This document shows positions 36,126-45,299 of a stretch of 64,000 nt of DNA, piece after piece. The translations under genes and the position numbers were made by a program. Origin of the DNA: Saccharofermentans sp. (lineage in GTDB: Bacteria > Bacillota > Clostridia > Saccharofermentanales > Saccharofermentanaceae); assembly GCA_024403715.1 (NCBI GenBank), contig JAKSRJ010000008.1:1-64000 (forward strand), written 5' to 3'. The notes beneath the pieces are model-generated. The model saw only the letters and a program-made list of their open reading frames with translations. It had not been told where the DNA came from and did no database searches. Position 1 is the stretch's first letter. Every line of letters begins with the position of its first letter.

Positions 36126-37040
36126 TTAAAAAATCGTAAGCTTATCTAGAAGACTCTTATAGTAATCAGGTAAATCTGTCTCAAAATACATTTCTTCGCC
36201 TGTACGAGGATGAATAAACCTAATTGAAGTACTGTGTAAACACTGCCCTTCTAATCCATATGTTTTACGCTTAGGAGCATATAATGGATCACCAAATACA
36301 GGATGACCAATATAAGTCATATGAGATCTAATCTGATGTGTTCTACCAGTCTCAAGAACTACTCTTAAATCTGTTCCTTCTCGATATCTCTGAACGACTT
36401 CAAAATGAGTAACTGATGGCTTTCCATCTGGAGTTACAAGCATCCTTCTTCTATCTTTACCCGATCTTCCTATTGGTGCATCAATAGTTCCTTTGTTTTC
36501 AGGAACAATACCATACACTACAGTACGATATACCCTCTCAATCTCATGTAAACTCATCATTTCAGAAACCTTCATATGAGTCTCATTGTTCTTAACAGCC
36601 ATCATTACGCCGGAAGTATCTTTATCTATGCGATGAACAATACCTGGTCGTATTACACCATTAATATCAGACAAATTATCTCCGCAGTGTTTAAGCAGAG
36701 CATTAACCAAAGTTCCATCGTTATGGCCAGCAGCTGGATGAACTACCATTCCCTGTGGCTTATTAATAATTATTAAATCATCATCTTCATATAAAATATC
36801 AAGAGGAATATCTTGAGCTACAGCATCAGTATTAATAGGTGCTGGAATATCTACAGTTACAACATCGCCGGAAGCTAACTTGTAACCAGACTTAGTTATG
36901 ATAACGCCATTAACAGTTACCTTACCATCACTAATCAAGCCATTAAAATATGATCTTGTGTATTCTTTTATTGAATTACCAATAAAAACATCAAGTCTAG
37001 ATATTTCCTCGGCTTTTAATGTTCTTAAACCACTTACCAT
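36126..37040 (-). CDS. rluD: 23S rRNA/RNA pseudouridine synthase, RluD family
   Basis: A 304-residue enzyme: N-terminal S4 RNA-binding domain (about 12-70), then the catalytic domain with HRIDKDTSG (136-144; Asp139 is the nucleophile), GRTHQIRSHM and a PLYAPKR tail region. It pseudouridylates large rRNA or other RNA; exact sites cannot be read from sequence. It starts seven bases inside the lspA 3' end, with AGAGGA upstream, next to lspA as in most Firmicutes. Confidence 0.93.
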   Translation of the reverse strand: MVSGLRTLKAEEISRLDVFIGNSIKEYTRSYFNGLISDGKVTVNGVIITKSGYKLASGDVVTVDIPAPINTDAVAQDIPLDILYEDDDLIIINKPQGMVVHPAAGHNDGTLVNALLKHCGDNLSDINGVIRPGIVHRIDKDTSGVMMAVKNNETHMKVSEMMSLHEIERVYRTVVYGIVPENKGTIDAPIGRSGKDRRRMLVTPDGKPSVTHFEVVQRYREGTDLRVVLETGRTHQIRSHMTYIGHPVFGDPLYAPKRKTYGLEGQCLHSTSIRFIHPRTGEEMYFETDLPDYYKSLLDKLTIF

Positions 37041-37534
37041 AAATTATCTATCCTCTTAGGAAGAAACAGTAAAATACAAATTATCAAAATTGTGCCTAAT
37101 ACAGCACAAATATCTGCGATATTAAAAATAGGAAATGTATAGCTTCCAAAATCAAATCGTATGAAATCAACTACATAATGAAGTCTATATCTATCAATTA
37201 AATTACCAACAGCGCCTGAAAACAACAACATTAATGAACCAGCTGTCAAAAAATCTCTACGCATAGATACCTTAATCATAAGATACAAAACACCCAATGC
37301 AAGTAAAGATGATACTGCAGTTAGAACATAAATCCCCCACTCTTTATCAGCTAAAAAAGAGAAAGCGCTACCTGTATTATGAACGTGATAAAACGATAAA
37401 AAATTATTAATTATAGCAACACCACGATACAAGTCGTAATTCTTAACAATAAATGCTTTAGACATTTGATCGATAAGAATTAAAACAATTGAAAATAATA
37501 TAAACAAAACACTAGGGTACTTAATTCTACTCAT
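37034..37534 (-). CDS. lspA: Prolipoprotein signal peptidase (signal peptidase II)
   Basis: Membrane aspartyl protease that cleaves lipoprotein signal peptides; the window encodes at least two lipoprotein candidates (DUF3048 and M28-like). The 166 residues have four membrane segments and the catalytic pair Asp123 (HYVVDFI) and Asp141 (FNIADI). Start ATG 37534 is chosen for its length and TAGGAGA upstream; it overlaps the ymdB stop by eight bases. Confidence 0.95.
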   Translation of the reverse strand: MSRIKYPSVLFILFSIVLILIDQMSKAFIVKNYDLYRGVAIINNFLSFYHVHNTGSAFSFLADKEWGIYVLTAVSSLLALGVLYLMIKVSMRRDFLTAGSLMLLFSGAVGNLIDRYRLHYVVDFIRFDFGSYTFPIFNIADICAVLGTILIICILLFLPKRIDNLW

Positions 37535-38306
37535 ATTCAGTAAATCTCCTAAAGCTAATACAACGGCCATCATCATCTAAATCTGCAATTACACCATTAA
37601 TATAAGCAGGTCCATCAGCAGGCGCATATTTAGCAGGCAACTTATCTTTTAATCTTTTTATAGAAACGTCTATATCCATTCCCAAAACTGAATCAACACT
37701 TCCTGTCATTCCAGCATCTGTAATATAACCTGTACCACCTTGTAAAATTCTCGAGTCAGAAGTTTGAACATGTGTATGTGTACCAGCAACAACTGACGCT
37801 TTACCAGCTAAATAATAACCCATAGCATTTTTCTCACTCGTTGCTTCAGCATGAAAGTCCACAAGAATATTCTTAACTCCCATACCATTAATTACTTTTA
37901 TAAGTTCATCCGCTTTCTCAAAAGGATTACTTCCACAAGGTTCAATATCAACTTGACCTTCAAGATTAATTACAGCAAGTTTACTTCCGTTTTTCTCAGC
38001 AATAACATAATCGTTACCAGGCCATGATTCACTAACATTACTTGGTCTAACAACATAAGATAGATTCTTAATCTCTTTAATAAAATCATAATTTGAAAAT
38101 GTATGATTACCAAGAGTAATGACATCTGCTCCAATCTTATGAAGTTCATCACATATCTTATAATTACAACCAAGTCCATGGGCACTATTTTCAGCATTAA
38201 TTACACAGAAATCAATACTATTAGACGTCAAAAAGCCGGGAAGAATGGCTCTAAGAGCCCTTCTCCCCGAACTTCCAACTACGTCACCTATAAAACAGAG
38301 TCTCAA
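37527..38306 (-). CDS. ymdB: YmdB-family metallophosphoesterase
   Basis: A 259-residue calcineurin-like phosphoesterase with GDVVGSSGR (7-15), INAENSAHGLG, LGNHTF, DFHAEATSEKNAMGYYL and VAGTHTHVQT. In Bacillus, YmdB hydrolyses 2',3'-cyclic AMP and influences biofilm and motility choices. The start is a TTG at 38306 that overlaps the pnp stop as TTGA, with no strong Shine-Dalgarno; no ATG lies nearby upstream of the first metal motif. Confidence 0.92.
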   Translation of the reverse strand: MRLCFIGDVVGSSGRRALRAILPGFLTSNSIDFCVINAENSAHGLGCNYKICDELHKIGADVITLGNHTFSNYDFIKEIKNLSYVVRPSNVSESWPGNDYVIAEKNGSKLAVINLEGQVDIEPCGSNPFEKADELIKVINGMGVKNILVDFHAEATSEKNAMGYYLAGKASVVAGTHTHVQTSDSRILQGGTGYITDAGMTGSVDSVLGMDIDVSIKRLKDKLPAKYAPADGPAYINGVIADLDDDGRCISFRRFTEYE

Positions 38307-40549
38307 AACTCGATTCTTCTGCCCTTGCGCTCAGAATCATCTGATGCTGGCTCTTCTTTGTCGTTATGTCTGTTACGGTTACCATTAAAACCACCGTTTC
38401 TTCTCTCACGATTAGGACGAGCCTCACGTCTTCTAGGCTCCTCTTCAACATAACCTTCTGGCTTTGGTAAACAATCTCTAATAGAGAGGTTAAGTCTTCC
38501 CTGGCTATCAATCTCAATAAGCTTAACGTGAACTTTATCGCCTTCTGAAACTACATCTTCAACCTTCTCTACTCTGTTCCAAGCCATCTTAGAGATATGA
38601 ACAAGACCTTCCTTACCTGGGAGGAATTCAACGAAAGCACCAAAGTCCATAAGTCTTGTGACAGTACCATCGAACTCCTGACCAACTTCAGGATCAGAGA
38701 TAATACCCTTGATAATTGTCTGTGCCTTTTCAGCTGCAGCCATATCAGGTGTAGAAATAAAGAGCTGACCATCATCATTAATGTTAATATCAGCGCCCGT
38801 ATCAGCAATAATCTTATTGATTACCTTACCACCAGAACCAATAACTTCACGAATCTTATCAACAGGAATCTGCATAGAAATAATTCTTGGAGCATAAGGT
38901 GAAAGCTCCTTACGTGGCTCGTTAATTCTAGGAAGAATGATATCGTTGATAATCTGAAGTCTACCCTTGTGTGTCATCTCAAAAGCAGCTTTGATGATAT
39001 CAAGAGAAAGTCCCTCAACCTTAATATCAACCTGAATAGATGTGATTCCTTCTGTTGTACCAGCAACCTTAAAGTCCATATCACCAAAGAAGTCCTCGAT
39101 GCCCTGAATATCCATAAATACGAGGAAGTCCTCATCATTCTCTTCGTTTACGATAAGACCAGAAGAAATACCTGCTACAGGTCTCTTAATAGGTACACCT
39201 GCTGCCATTAAAGACAATGTAGATGCACAAACAGAACCCTGAGAAGTTGAACCATTTGACATTGTAATTTCAGAAACTGTTCTAATAGCATATGGGAACT
39301 CTTCTTCTGATGGAAGTACAGGAATCAAAGATCTCTCTGCAAGAGCACCATGACCAATCTCTCTTCTTCCTGGGCTTCTAGATGGCTTAGCCTCACCTAC
39401 AGAATAGCCTGGGAAATTATAGTGGTGAATGTATCTCTTAGTTGTCTCTGTATCAAGACCTTCAAGCTTCTGAGCTTCAGCCAAAGGGGCAAGAGTACAG
39501 ATATTCATAACCTGAGTCTGACCTCTCTGGAACATAGCTGAACCATGAACTCTAGGGAGAACATCGATATCACAAGAAAGTGGTCTAATCTGATCCAAAG
39601 CACGTCCATCAACACGAACATGCTCACGGAAGAGATAATCTCTTACAACCTTTTTCTCAAGCTTATAAATAGCATCGCCAGCCCAAGAAGAAAGGCCCTC
39701 CTCCTTCTCTTCTAGCATAGCTGCTACTTCTTCCTGAAGAGCTGCTACATTAGCATCTCTAACGGACTTATCATCAGAAAGAACTGCCTTACGCATCTTG
39801 TCCCAGCCAAATTCCTTTACAGCTGCAAATACATCCTCAGGTACATCTGCAGAAGCATATTCGAACTTAGGCTTACCGATTTCAGCAACAATCTCATTAA
39901 TGAAAGCAACAATCTTTTTAATCTCTTCGTGACCCTCAGCAATAGCCTGAAGCATTACATCATCTGGAACTTCGTTAGCACCAGCCTCAACCATACAAAT
40001 CTTTGTAGCTGTACCAGCAAGTGTAACGTACATATCTGAAACTTCACGCTGAGCTGCTGTAGGGTTAATTACAGTCTTACCATCAACAAGACCTAAAACA
40101 ACACCACCAACAGGGCCCTTCCAAGGTACATCAGAAATTGCGATAGCAATGGATGAACCAATCATAGCTGTAATTTCAGGAGAGCAATCCTGATCTACTG
40201 CCATAACAAGGTTATTAACTACACAGTCATTACGAAGATCCTTTGGAAACAAAGGACGGATAGGTCTATCAATTACTCGTGATGTAAGGATAGCCTTCTC
40301 TCCTGGACGGCCCTCTCTCTTAAGGAAACCACCAGGGATTTTACCTACTGCATACATTTTCTCCTCATAATCAACTGAAAGAGGGAAAAAGTCGATACCC
40401 TCCTTAGGCTGAGCTGATGCTGTACATGTAGAAAGGATAGCTGTGTCGCCATACTTAATAAGTACAGAACCATTTGCAAACTGTGCAATTTTGCCAGTCT
40501 CAACAACGAGTGGACGACCAGCAATTTCAGTTCTGAAAATCTTTTCCAT
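38303..40549 (-). CDS. pnp: Polynucleotide phosphorylase
   Basis: 3'-5' phosphorolytic exoribonuclease of the RNA degradosome. The 748 residues comprise two RNase PH domains (RPIRPLFPKDLRND; SPGRREIGHGALAERSL), a KH domain (IREVIGSGGKVINKI), an S1 domain (GTVTRLMDFGAFVEFLPGKEGLVHIS) and a C-terminal tail of about 45 residues rich in Arg, Asn and Gly, which may add RNA binding. Start ATG 40549 is chosen because AAGGAG lies seven bases upstream; a longer in-frame start has no support. A structured leader precedes it. Confidence 0.96.
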   Translation of the reverse strand: MEKIFRTEIAGRPLVVETGKIAQFANGSVLIKYGDTAILSTCTASAQPKEGIDFFPLSVDYEEKMYAVGKIPGGFLKREGRPGEKAILTSRVIDRPIRPLFPKDLRNDCVVNNLVMAVDQDCSPEITAMIGSSIAIAISDVPWKGPVGGVVLGLVDGKTVINPTAAQREVSDMYVTLAGTATKICMVEAGANEVPDDVMLQAIAEGHEEIKKIVAFINEIVAEIGKPKFEYASADVPEDVFAAVKEFGWDKMRKAVLSDDKSVRDANVAALQEEVAAMLEEKEEGLSSWAGDAIYKLEKKVVRDYLFREHVRVDGRALDQIRPLSCDIDVLPRVHGSAMFQRGQTQVMNICTLAPLAEAQKLEGLDTETTKRYIHHYNFPGYSVGEAKPSRSPGRREIGHGALAERSLIPVLPSEEEFPYAIRTVSEITMSNGSTSQGSVCASTLSLMAAGVPIKRPVAGISSGLIVNEENDEDFLVFMDIQGIEDFFGDMDFKVAGTTEGITSIQVDIKVEGLSLDIIKAAFEMTHKGRLQIINDIILPRINEPRKELSPYAPRIISMQIPVDKIREVIGSGGKVINKIIADTGADININDDGQLFISTPDMAAAEKAQTIIKGIISDPEVGQEFDGTVTRLMDFGAFVEFLPGKEGLVHISKMAWNRVEKVEDVVSEGDKVHVKLIEIDSQGRLNLSIRDCLPKPEGYVEEEPRRREARPNRERRNGGFNGNRNRHNDKEEPASDDSERKGRRIEF

Positions 40550-40589
40550 TTTCATTCTCCTTCTAAAAATATTTTGTAGGAGGTAGTTC

Positions 40590-40632
40590 GTAGGCTCATG
40601 TCCCGACATACACATTCGGAATATCAACCTAC
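40590..40632 (-). promoter_or_regulatory. Imperfect hairpin in the pnp leader
   Basis: GTAGG and CCTAC (40590-40594 and 40628-40632) close a longer imperfect stem that includes TCCCGA/TCGGAA, about 40 bases before the pnp Shine-Dalgarno. In enterobacteria a leader stem-loop is cut by RNase III and used by PNPase to regulate itself. Whether this one does so is inference. Confidence 0.4.
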
Positions 40633-40648
40633 ATACTATCTCCGCACA

Positions 40649-40680
40649 TAAAAACACGGCCTTGAAAACAAGACCGTGTC
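40649..40680 (-). terminator. Rho-independent terminator after the carboxyltransferase operon
   Basis: Read on the minus strand, an 11-bp stem with one mismatch (40669-40679 with 40654-40664), loop TTTT, and a T run. It separates the carboxyltransferase operon from pnp. Confidence 0.88.
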
Positions 40681-40702
40681 TATTATATATAAATATAAAA
40701 TA

Positions 40703-42094
40703 TTAGTCCACCCAATGAACTTCGATTTCTTTGACTTCCTCGACATGATCTCTTTTCTTAATAAAATCAGGAGCAATCTGAGGGAATAATGCACAAGAAA
40801 GAACATCCTCTTCAGCCTTAGCAATGTCCTTAACTTTTTCACGAAGTTCATCCATCTCGTTAGCCAACAAATCAGCAGGACGACAAGTAATTACATCCTG
40901 TTCACCGATAGCCTTCTTACGAACATCTTCATTTACAGTACCAGGCAAACGACCATACTCACCATGTAAAAGCATCTTAGATTCCTTAGGGAAAATAGAA
41001 TACTTACCCATAAGAACATTCATTACTGCCTGAGTACCAACAATCTGAGATGTAGGTGTTACAAGTGGTGGGTAACCAAAGTCTTTTCTAACAACAGGAA
41101 CTTCAGCTAAGCATTCTTCATACTTATCTTCAGCACCAGCCTGCTTAAGCTGAGAAATGAGATTGGAAAGCATACCTCCTGGAACCTGATAAATAAGTGT
41201 ATTTGGATCAACTCTTAAAGCCTTAGAACTAATAAGCCCATCAGATTCCATTTTTGCTGCTACACCTCTAAAGTGAGCAGCAGATTTACTTAACTCTGAT
41301 AAGTCTAGACCTGTATCACGTGGAGTTCCCTTAAAAGCTGCAACCAAAGACTCTGTAGCTGGCTGTGATGTACCAGTTGCAAGAGGAGATAACGCTGTGT
41401 CTATAATATCAACTCCAGCAAGAGCTGCAGAATAGTAAATCATCTCACCAGTACCTGTTGTATCATGTGTATGCAGGTGAAGTGGAATATTTACAGCTTC
41501 CTTAAGCTTTGTTACAAGCGAGTAAATGTCAGATGGTAACAAAAGACCAGCCATATCCTTGATACAGATAACATCTGCACCCATCTGCTCTAAAACCTTA
41601 GCCTGATTAACAAAATATTCTTCATTATGAACAGGGCTTGTTGTATAAGAGAGAGTTCCCTCACAAATGCCACCATACTTCTTTACAGCCTTCATCGCTG
41701 CTTCCATATTACGAACATCGTTAAGGGCATCAAATACACGTATTACATTAATACCATTCTCAATTGAGCGACCTACAAAACTATCAACTACATCATCAGC
41801 ATAGTGTCTATAACCAAGAAGATTTTGTCCTCTTAAAAGCATTTGAAGATTTGTCTTAGGCATAGCTTTACGAAGAGTTCTTAATCTCTCCCATGGATCT
41901 TCACCCAAGAAGCGCATGCAAGAATCAAATGTAGCACCACCCCAGCATTCAATAGACCAATAACCCATGTTATCAAGTCTCTCACACTCAGGAAGCATGT
42001 CTTCGATTCTCATACGAGTAGCTGCGTGAGACTGATGAGCATCACGAAGGATAGTCTCAGTTATACACAACTTTTTGTTTGGCATCTCAATCAT
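40703..42094 (-). CDS. Biotin-dependent carboxyltransferase, 5S / oxaloacetate decarboxylase alpha type
   Basis: Transfers a carboxyl group between carboxybiotin and pyruvate/oxaloacetate. The 463 residues hold the HMGL-like barrel: TETILRDAHQS (12-22, metal Asp18), LLRGQNLLGY, candidate carboxylated lysine in CIKDMAGLL (Lys179) and LHTHDTTG (His208, His210). No biotin domain is attached; the biotin carrier is the gene just upstream. With the MmdA-type subunit this combination resembles the 5S subunit of transcarboxylase more than a sodium-pump decarboxylase. RBS GGTGGAG precedes ATG 42094. Confidence 0.88.
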   Translation of the reverse strand: MIEMPNKKLCITETILRDAHQSHAATRMRIEDMLPECERLDNMGYWSIECWGGATFDSCMRFLGEDPWERLRTLRKAMPKTNLQMLLRGQNLLGYRHYADDVVDSFVGRSIENGINVIRVFDALNDVRNMEAAMKAVKKYGGICEGTLSYTTSPVHNEEYFVNQAKVLEQMGADVICIKDMAGLLLPSDIYSLVTKLKEAVNIPLHLHTHDTTGTGEMIYYSAALAGVDIIDTALSPLATGTSQPATESLVAAFKGTPRDTGLDLSELSKSAAHFRGVAAKMESDGLISSKALRVDPNTLIYQVPGGMLSNLISQLKQAGAEDKYEECLAEVPVVRKDFGYPPLVTPTSQIVGTQAVMNVLMGKYSIFPKESKMLLHGEYGRLPGTVNEDVRKKAIGEQDVITCRPADLLANEMDELREKVKDIAKAEEDVLSCALFPQIAPDFIKKRDHVEEVKEIEVHWVD

Positions 42095-42097
42095 AGA

Positions 42098-42469
42098 TTA
42101 CTCCACCTCGAAAAGAACATCGCCCTTAGCAACTGTCTGACCCTTAGCAACTGCAATAGTCTTAACAACGCCATCCTTAGGAGCAGTGATGTCGTTTTCC
42201 ATCTTCATAGCCTCAAGAACAACGATACTGTCACCAGCCTTAACCGCATCACCAACATTAACGCTTACCTTAAGGATTGTACCTGGCATTGGAGCAACTG
42301 TTGAACCAGCTGTAGCTGCTACTGGAGTAGAAGCTTTAGGAGCAGCTGCTGGAGCCTGTACAAGCGCAGGTGCAGCCTTAGCAACTGGAGTTACTGGTGT
42401 AGAACCATCCATGAGTTCAACATCCATTTCATATGACTTACCATTTAATGTAATTCTGTACTTAGACAT
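42098..42469 (-). CDS. Biotin carboxyl carrier protein (1.3S type)
   Basis: A 123-residue carrier with the biotinylation motif EAMKMEN (Lys89). An N-terminal region of about 25 residues is followed by an Ala/Pro-rich swinging linker (25-57) and the biotinyl domain (57-123). It carries carboxyl groups between the two catalytic subunits encoded on either side. It lies two bases from the small gene upstream and three from the 5S-type gene downstream. Confidence 0.94.
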   Translation of the reverse strand: MSKYRITLNGKSYEMDVELMDGSTPVTPVAKAAPALVQAPAAAPKASTPVAATAGSTVAPMPGTILKVSVNVGDAVKAGDSIVVLEAMKMENDITAPKDGVVKTIAVAKGQTVAKGDVLFEVE

Positions 42470-42471
42470 AA

Positions 42472-42654
42472 TTAATCTCCCAACTGATACTTTCTATAAT
42501 TAATTTTATTGTCTTCTATAAACTGCTCAAGACTGCTCTTCTTAACTTCTCTGAAATTACTGATTTTGATATTGCTAATATCTATTCCAATATCTTCAGC
42601 AATACAAGCAGCAGCCATAACAACTATCTCATCATTTGTTAAATTCTCGTCCAT
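42472..42654 (-). CDS. Small decarboxylase-complex subunit (MmdE / OadG C-terminal type)
   Basis: A 60-residue protein, DEIVVMAAACIAEDIG then IKISNFREV, which resembles the cytoplasmic end of OadG gamma subunits and the small epsilon subunit of methylmalonyl-CoA decarboxylase. It has no membrane segment, unlike full OadG. Being tightly packed between the 12S-type and carrier genes supports a complex-assembly role. Similarity is short, so the family call is tentative. Confidence 0.6.
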   Translation of the reverse strand: MDENLTNDEIVVMAAACIAEDIGIDISNIKISNFREVKKSSLEQFIEDNKINYRKYQLGD

Positions 42655-42666
42655 GAGTTCACCGCC

Positions 42667-44220
42667 TTATAGAGGAATATTACCGTGCTTCTTGTAAGGA
42701 ACATTGGAAACATCTTTATCAGCAAGAAGCTCCAATGCAGTAGCAATCTTCTTACGAGTCTCGTCAGGTCTAATTACTTCATCAACGTAACCATGCTCAG
42801 CAGCAACATAAGGATTCATAAATTTATCGTTATACTCATCAATGAGTTCCTGACGCTTAGCTTCCTTATCTTCAGCAGCATCAATAGCCTTACGACCAAT
42901 AATAGCAACTGCACCAGCTGCACCCATAACAGCAATCTCAGCAATAGGCCAAGCATAAACAATATCCGCAGCAAGACCCTTGGAATTCATAGCAATATAA
43001 GCTCCACCATAAGCTTTACGCATTATTACAGAAATCTTAGGAACAGTAGCTTCAGAATAAGCATACAAAAGCTTTGCTCCGTGCCTGATAATTCCATTGT
43101 GTTCCTGAACAGAACCCGGCATAAATGCAGGTACGTCAATCAAAGTCACAAGTGGAATATTAAAGCAGTCACAGAAACGAATGAATCTCGCAGCCTTATC
43201 AGAACTATCAATTTCCAAAGAACCAGCAATATAGTTACTCTGATTAGCTACGATACCTACAGACTGACCATCAATTCTTGCAAAACCTACAACGATATTC
43301 ATTGCAAAATCAGGCTGTACTTCCATAAAGGAATTAGCATCAACGATTGAATTGATAACATCTTTAACGTCATATGCTGCCTTAGAATTTGAAGGTACAA
43401 TATCTGCAAGAGATGCAGAATTATCAACAGCTTGACCATCTACGAGCATAGAATAGTCTTCATTATTCTGTGGCAAATAACCTACAAGTCTTCTAACACC
43501 ATTAAGACAATCTAAGTCATCATTATAAACGAAATGAGCAACACCAGACTTACCAGCGTGAACTGCTGCACCGCCTAATTCCTTAGGAGTGATTTCCTCG
43601 CCAGTTACAGACTTAACAACAGCAGGACCAGTAATAAACATCTGAGAAGATTCTGCTGTCATAAAGATATAGTCACAAATAGCAGGAGAATAACATGCAC
43701 CACCAGCACAAGGTCCCATTATTACGGAAATCTGTGGTATTACACCAGAAGCGAGTGTATTACGATAGAAAATGTCACCATAACCTACAAGTGAATCAAT
43801 TCCTTCTTCAATTCTGGCTCCACCACTATCATTAATACATATAAAAGGTACTTTAAGCTTCATAGCAAGATCCATTGACTTAACAATCTTCTGTGCATGA
43901 GCTTCTCCTAGAGAACCACCATTAACTGTAAAATCCTGAGATGCGGCTACTGCTGTTCTTCCATGAATTTTTCCATAACCAGTAATAACACCATCACCAG
44001 GACGCTTTTTCTTGTCCATTCCAAAATTAGTAGCTCTAGTTGAGATCATATCGTTAATCTCAGTAAAAGTGCCATCATCAAAGAGAGCTTCCATTCTCTC
44101 TCTAGCAGTAAGCTTACCAGAAGCATGCTGCTTATCTATACGAGCCTGTCCACCAGCTGACATAACATCAGCTCGTCTCTCATCTAGATTCTCAATAGCC
44201 TTAATCCATTTATCATCCAT
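42667..44220 (-). CDS. mmdA: Acyl-CoA carboxyltransferase subunit (MmdA / 12S type)
   Basis: A 517-residue carboxyltransferase that moves a carboxyl group between acyl-CoA (probably methylmalonyl-CoA/propionyl-CoA) and carboxybiotin. Both crotonase-like halves are present: GGARIEEG and GPCAGGACYSPAICD in the first, DVPAFMPGSVQEHNGIIRHGAKLLYAY and RKAYGGAYIAM in the second. Start ATG 44220 follows AAAGGAA; a longer frame reaching into the divergent xer gene is not credible. First gene of a four-gene operon with its own promoter. Confidence 0.92.
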   Translation of the reverse strand: MDDKWIKAIENLDERRADVMSAGGQARIDKQHASGKLTARERMEALFDDGTFTEINDMISTRATNFGMDKKKRPGDGVITGYGKIHGRTAVAASQDFTVNGGSLGEAHAQKIVKSMDLAMKLKVPFICINDSGGARIEEGIDSLVGYGDIFYRNTLASGVIPQISVIMGPCAGGACYSPAICDYIFMTAESSQMFITGPAVVKSVTGEEITPKELGGAAVHAGKSGVAHFVYNDDLDCLNGVRRLVGYLPQNNEDYSMLVDGQAVDNSASLADIVPSNSKAAYDVKDVINSIVDANSFMEVQPDFAMNIVVGFARIDGQSVGIVANQSNYIAGSLEIDSSDKAARFIRFCDCFNIPLVTLIDVPAFMPGSVQEHNGIIRHGAKLLYAYSEATVPKISVIMRKAYGGAYIAMNSKGLAADIVYAWPIAEIAVMGAAGAVAIIGRKAIDAAEDKEAKRQELIDEYNDKFMNPYVAAEHGYVDEVIRPDETRKKIATALELLADKDVSNVPYKKHGNIPL

Positions 44221-44259
44221 AATTACAATTCCTTTGATTATCAAAGTATTTATGCCACT

Positions 44260-44286
44260 ATTATACACTAAATTGAAAAATTGCAA
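44260..44286 (-). promoter_or_regulatory. Promoter of the mmdA operon
   Basis: On the minus strand TTGCAA (44281-44286) and TATAAT (44260-44265) are 15 bases apart. TTGCAA is its own reverse complement and could also serve the divergent xer promoter on the other strand, 14 bases from its -10. Confidence 0.55.
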
Positions 44287-44297
44287 CTTATTGAATG

Positions 44298-44313
44298 TGT
44301 TAAAATTCTTGTA
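44298..44313 (+). promoter_or_regulatory. Extended -10, predicted leaderless promoter of the tyrosine recombinase
   Basis: TGT-TAAAAT (44298-44306) then six bases and ATG 44313. No Shine-Dalgarno lies between, so a leaderless mRNA is predicted. Confidence 0.6.
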
Positions 44314-45290
44314 TGGAAACATTTGAAATTTTGGAACAGTATCAGAACTATATGTTGGCCGTATTGGGAAGGTCTGAATTAACCGTCAAAGAGTATACTT
44401 ATGACATTGTTTCATTCTTCCGTTTTTATAAAATTGATAAAGGCCTAGTTCCAAAAGATTCCGAATACAATGCAATTGATGTTTCAGATATTACTGTTGA
44501 AGAAATCAATAAAGTGACCTCAGATGATTTGATGGTATTTCTTATTAAACTAGGACGTGAGAAAAAACAGTCAAACGCAACACGAGCTAGACATATCGCA
44601 TCACTTAAAAGTTTCTTTAAATTCTGTCATTCACGGAAACATCTTATAGACAGCAATCCTGCTTATGATTTAGAGACACCTAAAATTGGAAAGAGACTTC
44701 CTAAATATTTAACTCTTACTCAAAGTCAAGAACTTCTCTCAACTGCATACGCGTCTCCATCTGAATACAATGAGAGAGATTTTTGTATGCTAACCTTATT
44801 TTTGAACTGCGGTCTACGTCTAGCAGAATTAAGAGGTATCGATCTAGATCATATTCATGACACTACTTTAACAGTTATCGGTAAAGGTAATAAAGAAAGA
44901 ACAATATATCTAAATAAAGCATGTCTCGATTCGATTGATGAATGGCTAAAGAAACGATCAAACATGTTGATAAAACCTGAAGCACGTAAAGCCATGTTTA
45001 TTAGTAAACGAGGCACTCGAATATCTGATGATATGATACAAATTGTAATTAAGAGGCTTTTAATGCAATCAGGCATCGATACAAGAGTTTACTCAGTTCA
45101 TAAGTTACGTCATACTGCAGCGACTTTGATGTACAAATACGGTAATGTTGATATTAGAAATCTTCAGTTAATTCTTGGTCACCAGAGTGTATCAACCACG
45201 CAAATATATACACATGTTGATGATCAGCAACTTCAACAAGCTATCAACAGCAATCCATTGGCAGGTTTTGATCCAGACAAAAGAAAGTGA
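44313..45290 (+). CDS. XerC/XerD-family tyrosine recombinase
   Basis: A 325-residue recombinase with SAM-like N-terminal domain (about 10-115) and catalytic domain carrying Arg169 (NCGLRLAEL), Lys192, His263 and Arg266 (HKLRHTAA), His290 (ILGHQS) and nucleophile Tyr299 (TQIYTHV). Size and motifs fit the chromosome-dimer resolvases XerC/D. No integrase-style attachment sites, phage genes or flanking repeats are visible, so a housekeeping role is preferred. It is followed within ten bases by the dehydrogenase. Confidence 0.9.
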   Translation: METFEILEQYQNYMLAVLGRSELTVKEYTYDIVSFFRFYKIDKGLVPKDSEYNAIDVSDITVEEINKVTSDDLMVFLIKLGREKKQSNATRARHIASLKSFFKFCHSRKHLIDSNPAYDLETPKIGKRLPKYLTLTQSQELLSTAYASPSEYNERDFCMLTLFLNCGLRLAELRGIDLDHIHDTTLTVIGKGNKERTIYLNKACLDSIDEWLKKRSNMLIKPEARKAMFISKRGTRISDDMIQIVIKRLLMQSGIDTRVYSVHKLRHTAATLMYKYGNVDIRNLQLILGHQSVSTTQIYTHVDDQQLQQAINSNPLAGFDPDKRK

Positions 45291-45299
45291 GGTATTCAT

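Noticed and set aside
38303-40657. Longer PNPase start at 40657
   Set aside because: It would read through the leader hairpin and into the upstream terminator; AAGGAG supports ATG 40549.
42685-43350. 221-codon open frame antisense to mmdA
   Set aside because: Ser/Asn/Ile-rich composition typical of a reverse-strand shadow, no ribosome-binding site, no motif.
44313-45290. Tyrosine recombinase as a mobile-element integrase
   Set aside because: No phage or conjugation genes, no tRNA target and no direct repeats; size and motifs fit XerC/D.
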